A stretch of DNA of 7,774 nt from Chloroflexota bacterium (GTDB lineage: Bacteria > Chloroflexota > UBA5177 > JANWHV01): assembly GCA_025924845.1 (NCBI GenBank), contig JAICHN010000249.1, positions 1 through 7,774 on the forward strand. Reading direction: 5' to 3'. This document shows, piece by piece, positions 5,016-7,774 of this stretch. Every line of letters begins with the position of its first letter. Position 1 is the stretch's first letter. Position numbers and translations under genes: made by a program. The notes beneath the pieces are model-generated. The model saw only the letters and a list, made by a program, of their open reading frames with translations. It had not been told where the DNA came from and searched no databases.

Positions 5016-6470
5016 ATGATTCTACGACGTGCGCTTATCCTGGCCTGCATCCTGGCGGCCGGAGCGGGAGTGCGGGCGGCGCCACTCGGCCGCACGTATG
5101 CCGCGCCGACAGTACCCTCACCGCGGCTTCAGAACGTGGTCGGGGACTGGACCTCGACCGAGATCTCCCTCATCCAGTATAGGAACAGCATCACGGGGAC
5201 GGACGCACCGACCAACGGCACGCGCGTCGAATTCACCCTCGCTCCGGATGGACGCTACACGTACTCCGCACTGCTCCAGGTGACCTCCTACACCTGCACC
5301 GATTCCCTGTTCGCTCACGAGACAGGAAAGGCTCTCGTGATGTCCGAGCGCCTGACACTGGTACCGGCGACGAACACCCTTACCAGCAAGGACACCTGTG
5401 TCTCCAGGTTCAATTACGTCAAGCAGCTCCCGTTGACGAAACGGGCATACCAATGGAAGGTCGATCGGCTCCAATGGGGCACGAAGCTCTGCCTGCGGAA
5501 TGAAAGCGTGCATGCGCAGCCGGGCTGCTACCAGCTATCCGGCCGTTCGGATACCGTCCCAACCACGAGCGCCGACGGTGCCGCCTGGACGCATCGTGTC
5601 TCGGGCACCAAATCCTGGCTGCGCGGCGTCAGCTGCCGGAATGCGAATGCCTGCCTCGCCGTAGGTGACTCCGGCGTCATCCTACGCAGTAGGGACGGAG
5701 GCGCTACCTGGACCAACGCGAGCCTTTCGGGCTTTGAGAACAACGTCAAGGCCGTCAATTGTACCAACGCGGGCACTTGCGTAGCCGTGGGCACGGGCAC
5801 CCTGCTCCATGGCGGCAATGGCCGGCTGGTAGCTCAGAACAGTGATGCGTGGCTGTTCGGCCTCGCTTGCCCGACGCCAAGCGCCTGCGTGGCGGTAGGT
5901 AACGGCAGCGCCATCGCAATTACCGCTGATGGAGGCGCCACATGGAAGGTGCGCGCGCCGACTATGTCGCCCCAACTCAACGGCGTCAGTTGCATCAGCG
6001 CACTGCTGTGCGTAGCCGTTGGTGGGAGCTGGGGCGAGCAGGGGATCGTCCTGACCAGCACCGACGGCGGCGCCACCTGGACGCGCCGCCTGACGAGCAG
6101 CACCTACGAACTTGACGGAATCACCTGCCCCACGGCTCGCCTGTGCGTGGCGGTGGGCGGTAACTCGTCTGACGGCGCCGTCCTGATCAGCGTCGACGGA
6201 GGCATCACCTGGAAAGCCCACGAACCGGGCATCGACAACATCCTGCAGGGCGCCGCTCTGCATGGAGTTTCCTGCACGAACGCGGGTACCTGCGTAGCCG
6301 TTGGTGATCGCGGCACCATCCTGACCAGCACTGACCGTGGGGCAAGTTGGGCCGGCCAGGTCGCGGCCGGCGGTGACCAGGTCACGCCGCTACGCGCCGT
6401 CAGTTGCGCGAGCGCGAGCAACTGCGTGGCGGTTGGTGACCGCGGCATCATCATACAACTGCGGCCATAG
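5016..6470 (+). CDS. Secreted two-domain protein: Cys-containing N-terminal domain plus seven-repeat Ycf48/BNR-like beta-propeller
   Basis: The 484-residue product starts with a signal peptide (RR at 4-5, hydrophobic 6-18, probable cleavage near VRA|AP at 21). Residues about 41-175 form an unrecognised domain with GDW (43-45), a strand-rich core and four cysteines (94, 128, 159, 171), enough for two disulfides; a lipocalin-like barrel is one guess. Residues 187-484 hold seven repeats of the form (L/V)xGVSC-x5-CVAVG followed by G-x-ILxSxDGGATW, as in Ycf48-like and BNR/Asp-box propellers. The Cys pairs are 207/213, 249/255, 285/291, 326/332, 371/377, 420/426 and 464/470, all with identical spacing. 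The last repeat stops after its inner strands, while ADGAAWTHRV (186-195) before the first repeat supplies the missing outer strand, a velcro closure. No photosynthesis gene is nearby, so a PSII assembly role is unlikely. An extracellular binding or scaffold role is inferred. Confidence 0.9.
   Translation: MILRRALILACILAAGAGVRAAPLGRTYAAPTVPSPRLQNVVGDWTSTEISLIQYRNSITGTDAPTNGTRVEFTLAPDGRYTYSALLQVTSYTCTDSLFAHETGKALVMSERLTLVPATNTLTSKDTCVSRFNYVKQLPLTKRAYQWKVDRLQWGTKLCLRNESVHAQPGCYQLSGRSDTVPTTSADGAAWTHRVSGTKSWLRGVSCRNANACLAVGDSGVILRSRDGGATWTNASLSGFENNVKAVNCTNAGTCVAVGTGTLLHGGNGRLVAQNSDAWLFGLACPTPSACVAVGNGSAIAITADGGATWKVRAPTMSPQLNGVSCISALLCVAVGGSWGEQGIVLTSTDGGATWTRRLTSSTYELDGITCPTARLCVAVGGNSSDGAVLISVDGGITWKAHEPGIDNILQGAALHGVSCTNAGTCVAVGDRGTILTSTDRGASWAGQVAAGGDQVTPLRAVSCASASNCVAVGDRGIIIQLRP
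5619..6467 (+). repeat. Seven in-frame propeller repeats with C-x5-C signature
   Basis: Within the secreted propeller gene, successive first cysteines lie 42, 36, 41, 45, 49 and 44 residues apart. Repeat 2 is shortest and lacks the DGGATW Asp-box; repeat 6 has DRGASW, and repeat 7 ends before that position. DNA-level similarity is patchy, for example CCTGACCAGCAC near 6049 and again near 6320. This suggests old duplications with later divergence rather than recent tandem expansion. Confidence 0.85.
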
Positions 6471-6567
6471 ACGCGTCCCGGTTCTGGGGTAATTGGTGCT
6501 CAGGCACGGCTGTCGCAATAGCCTGGAGCCGAATGCGGAACCGCCAGGATATTTAGGCTAAGTTGTA
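6471..6567. other. Convergent intergenic region, no clear terminator
   Basis: The region separates the stop codons of the propeller gene and the MFS gene. Only weak pairings are visible: CGGTTC (6479-6484) with GAACCG (6538-6543), and CAGGC with GCCTG inside that loop. Neither is followed by a T-run on either strand. I cannot support a terminator or an extra gene here. Confidence 0.5.
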
Positions 6568-7722
6568 CTAGGCGCTGCCCGCGCCTGAGGGTACGCACCA
6601 GGCCACGCCCAAAAGGGCCGGCAGACAAATCAGCGCGGCGACCATGAACATGCCGGACGCTTGCAGGTGATCGTACAGGTGGCCGAACAGATTGGCCCCC
6701 GCCACCGAGCCCACGCCGAAGAGCGCCGCGTTGAACAGCGTTTGGCCCGTGGCCCGTAACCGCGCGGGAACCCGATATTCGACGAAGGTGACGCCCGCGA
6801 CGTAAAAGCCGGCGAAGCCAAGCCCATGCAAGGGCTGGAAGAGCAAGGCGAGACGATAATCATGAAGCAAGGCGTAGGCGCTCCAGCGCACGATATCAGA
6901 GCACAGCCCCACGATCAACAATGGCTTGACCCCGACTCGCCGGATAGCCCAACCGGCGAGGGCCATCATGGGCAATTCGCTCAGCGTAGCCAGTCCGGCT
7001 GCCGCCCCAATCACTCCCGTGCCGGCGCCCAGGCCCTGCATATAGAGGCCGAAGAAGGTGTTATAGGCCGAAAAGGTACCGTAGCCGACGGCGGCACAGA
7101 TCAGGAAGAGGACAATTACCCGATCGCGCAGCACGGAGGGGATGCCTTCGCCGCGCGCCAACCGGACGCCCCGATCCTGCGTTGGTATGGTGAGACTGAC
7201 CAGGAAGGTGCAGAGAAGAAACGCGCCATAGAGCGGAAACACGGCCAGGATGCGGCGACCGCCCAGGAACTGTCCCGCCACCAGCGAGGAACAGAGGTAG
7301 CCCAACGACCCGTAAAAGCGCACCGCGCCGTAGCTTCCGCCGTTCCGCCGCAGCCACTCCAGGGTCGAGGAGTCGGCCAGCGGCACCACCGGACTGAGCG
7401 CGAAGGCCAGCAGCGCCATCAGCAGAACCAATGACGTAAAGCCCCCCATCGCGGGCACGAGGGGCGCCGTGATTGCCGCTACCAGCAGCGCGCCGGCCAG
7501 CACTTGCTTTCGGCGGCCGAAGCGATCGCTCAGCAGGCCCCAGAGGGGAGGCAGCACCACCCCGGCCATGGGCGGCAGCGAGGCGATCAGTCCGATCCGT
7601 GCGCCATCCAGGTGGATCGCTTTAAGGTAGAGCGCCGCGTAGGGTCCATAGATCCCCGTTCCTATATAGAACCAAAAGTAGAACATTTTCATGCTCCACG
7701 GTCCGGCTTTCCAGGAGCGCAT
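6568..7722 (-). CDS. MFS transporter, MFS_1_like / phenylpropionate-permease-like family
   Basis: The 384-residue protein is almost wholly hydrophobic segments and fits a 12-helix major facilitator, slightly short for the superfamily. The loop 2-3 signature is present as GLLSDRFGRR (62-71), with Asp66 and the Arg pair. YGAVRFYGSLGY (131-142) matches the conserved motif of the MFS_1_like group (PPP / LacY-related), as do ELPMM (249-253) and LHGLGFAGFYVAGVTF (298-313). Such proteins act in the inner membrane as proton-coupled carriers of sugars, nucleosides or aromatic acids; the substrate here is not predictable. A hydrophilic loop about residues 181-200 divides the two six-helix halves. The start at 7722 is supported by a purine-rich GGAAAGG five bases upstream. 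The gene is convergent with the propeller gene, so it is probably controlled separately from the oxidoreductase group. Confidence 0.93.
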   Translation of the reverse strand: MRSWKAGPWSMKMFYFWFYIGTGIYGPYAALYLKAIHLDGARIGLIASLPPMAGVVLPPLWGLLSDRFGRRKQVLAGALLVAAITAPLVPAMGGFTSLVLLMALLAFALSPVVPLADSSTLEWLRRNGGSYGAVRFYGSLGYLCSSLVAGQFLGGRRILAVFPLYGAFLLCTFLVSLTIPTQDRGVRLARGEGIPSVLRDRVIVLFLICAAVGYGTFSAYNTFFGLYMQGLGAGTGVIGAAAGLATLSELPMMALAGWAIRRVGVKPLLIVGLCSDIVRWSAYALLHDYRLALLFQPLHGLGFAGFYVAGVTFVEYRVPARLRATGQTLFNAALFGVGSVAGANLFGHLYDHLQASGMFMVAALICLPALLGVAWCVPSGAGSA

Positions 7723-7727
7723 CGTTT

Positions 7728-7734
7728 CCTTTCC
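7728..7734 (-). promoter_or_regulatory. Ribosome binding site of the MFS gene
   Basis: On the minus strand GGAAAGG lies five bases before ATG 7722, within the longer purine run GGAAAGGAAA. Confidence 0.6.
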
Positions 7735-7737
7735 GGT

Positions 7738-7773
7738 AGTCCGGACTTATTTCACCACGTCGGTGAACCGACG
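7738..7773 (-). promoter_or_regulatory. Palindrome and competing hairpins upstream of the MFS gene
   Basis: Three symmetric elements are packed in 36 bases: the 10-base palindrome AGTCCGGACT (7738-7747); TTCACC-ACGTC-GGTGAA (7751-7767); and CGTCGG-TGAA-CCGACG (7758-7773). The last two overlap and exclude each other if folded in RNA. They could be an operator, an attenuator in the MFS leader, or the end of a gene lying beyond the window. Confidence 0.4.
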
Positions 7774-7774
7774 C

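Noticed and set aside
5037..5048. Lipobox-like ILAC at residues 8-11 of the propeller protein
   Set aside because: The hydrophobic stretch continues well past the Cys and only about five hydrophobic residues precede it. A signal peptidase I site near residue 21 fits better.
4955..5182. Short plus-strand frame starting MKMQQKITYGG that overlaps the propeller start
   Set aside because: It runs out of frame into the signal-peptide coding region, has no family resemblance and no clear ribosome binding site.
5682..6263. Minus-strand open frame of 193 codons opposite the propeller repeats
   Set aside because: It mirrors the repeat structure of the plus-strand gene and shows no ribosome binding site or recognisable domain.
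6471..6567. Bidirectional intrinsic terminator between the convergent genes
   Set aside because: The only inverted repeats are 5-6 bases with long loops, and there is no T-run on either strand.

Overview
The window reads as a GC-rich bacterial chromosome (about two-thirds G+C by eye) with strong AAGGAG-type ribosome binding sites. An XRE/NB-ARC/TPR ATPase regulator, secreted Cys-rich Ycf48/BNR-type propellers and DUF642-like secreted proteins would fit a Chloroflexota (Thermomicrobia/Ktedonobacteria-like) or high-GC actinobacterial genome. That placement is inference, because there is no rRNA or marker gene here. I see no tRNA, rRNA, CRISPR array, insertion sequence or phage gene.

Layout. 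(1) Positions 1-1870, minus strand: a large signal-transduction ATPase regulator (XRE helix-turn-helix, NB-ARC-like P-loop ATPase, start of a TPR region), cut by the left edge of the window. (2) 1871-2167: a divergent intergenic region rich in short repeats, with a tandem AAAATGTAGC pair next to the regulator, a cluster of ACGGT half-sites, and competing hairpins in the presumed leader of the rightward genes. (3) 2168-4890, plus strand: a berberine-bridge-type FAD oxidoreductase, a secreted DUF642-like beta-sandwich protein, and a single-domain cupin whose ribosome binding site overlaps the stop codon of the gene before it. A 16-codon scrap resembling a cupin N-terminus lies between the first two genes. 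(4) 5016-6470, plus strand: a secreted two-part protein with a Cys-containing N-terminal domain of unknown family and a C-terminal seven-repeat beta-propeller in which every repeat carries a C-x5-C pair. (5) 6568-7722, minus strand: an MFS transporter of the MFS_1_like / phenylpropionate-permease type, convergent with the propeller gene, with a hairpin-rich leader at the right edge.

How the genes may work together. The divergent regulator is well placed to control the oxidoreductase-DUF642-cupin unit. An FAD oxidase, a metal-binding cupin and a small-molecule exporter or importer could form a small oxidative metabolism locus, with two exported proteins of unknown ligand. No core biosynthetic enzyme is present, so the substrate cannot be named. 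The most unusual elements are the C-x5-C propeller with its orphan N-terminal domain and the repeat-rich divergent control region.
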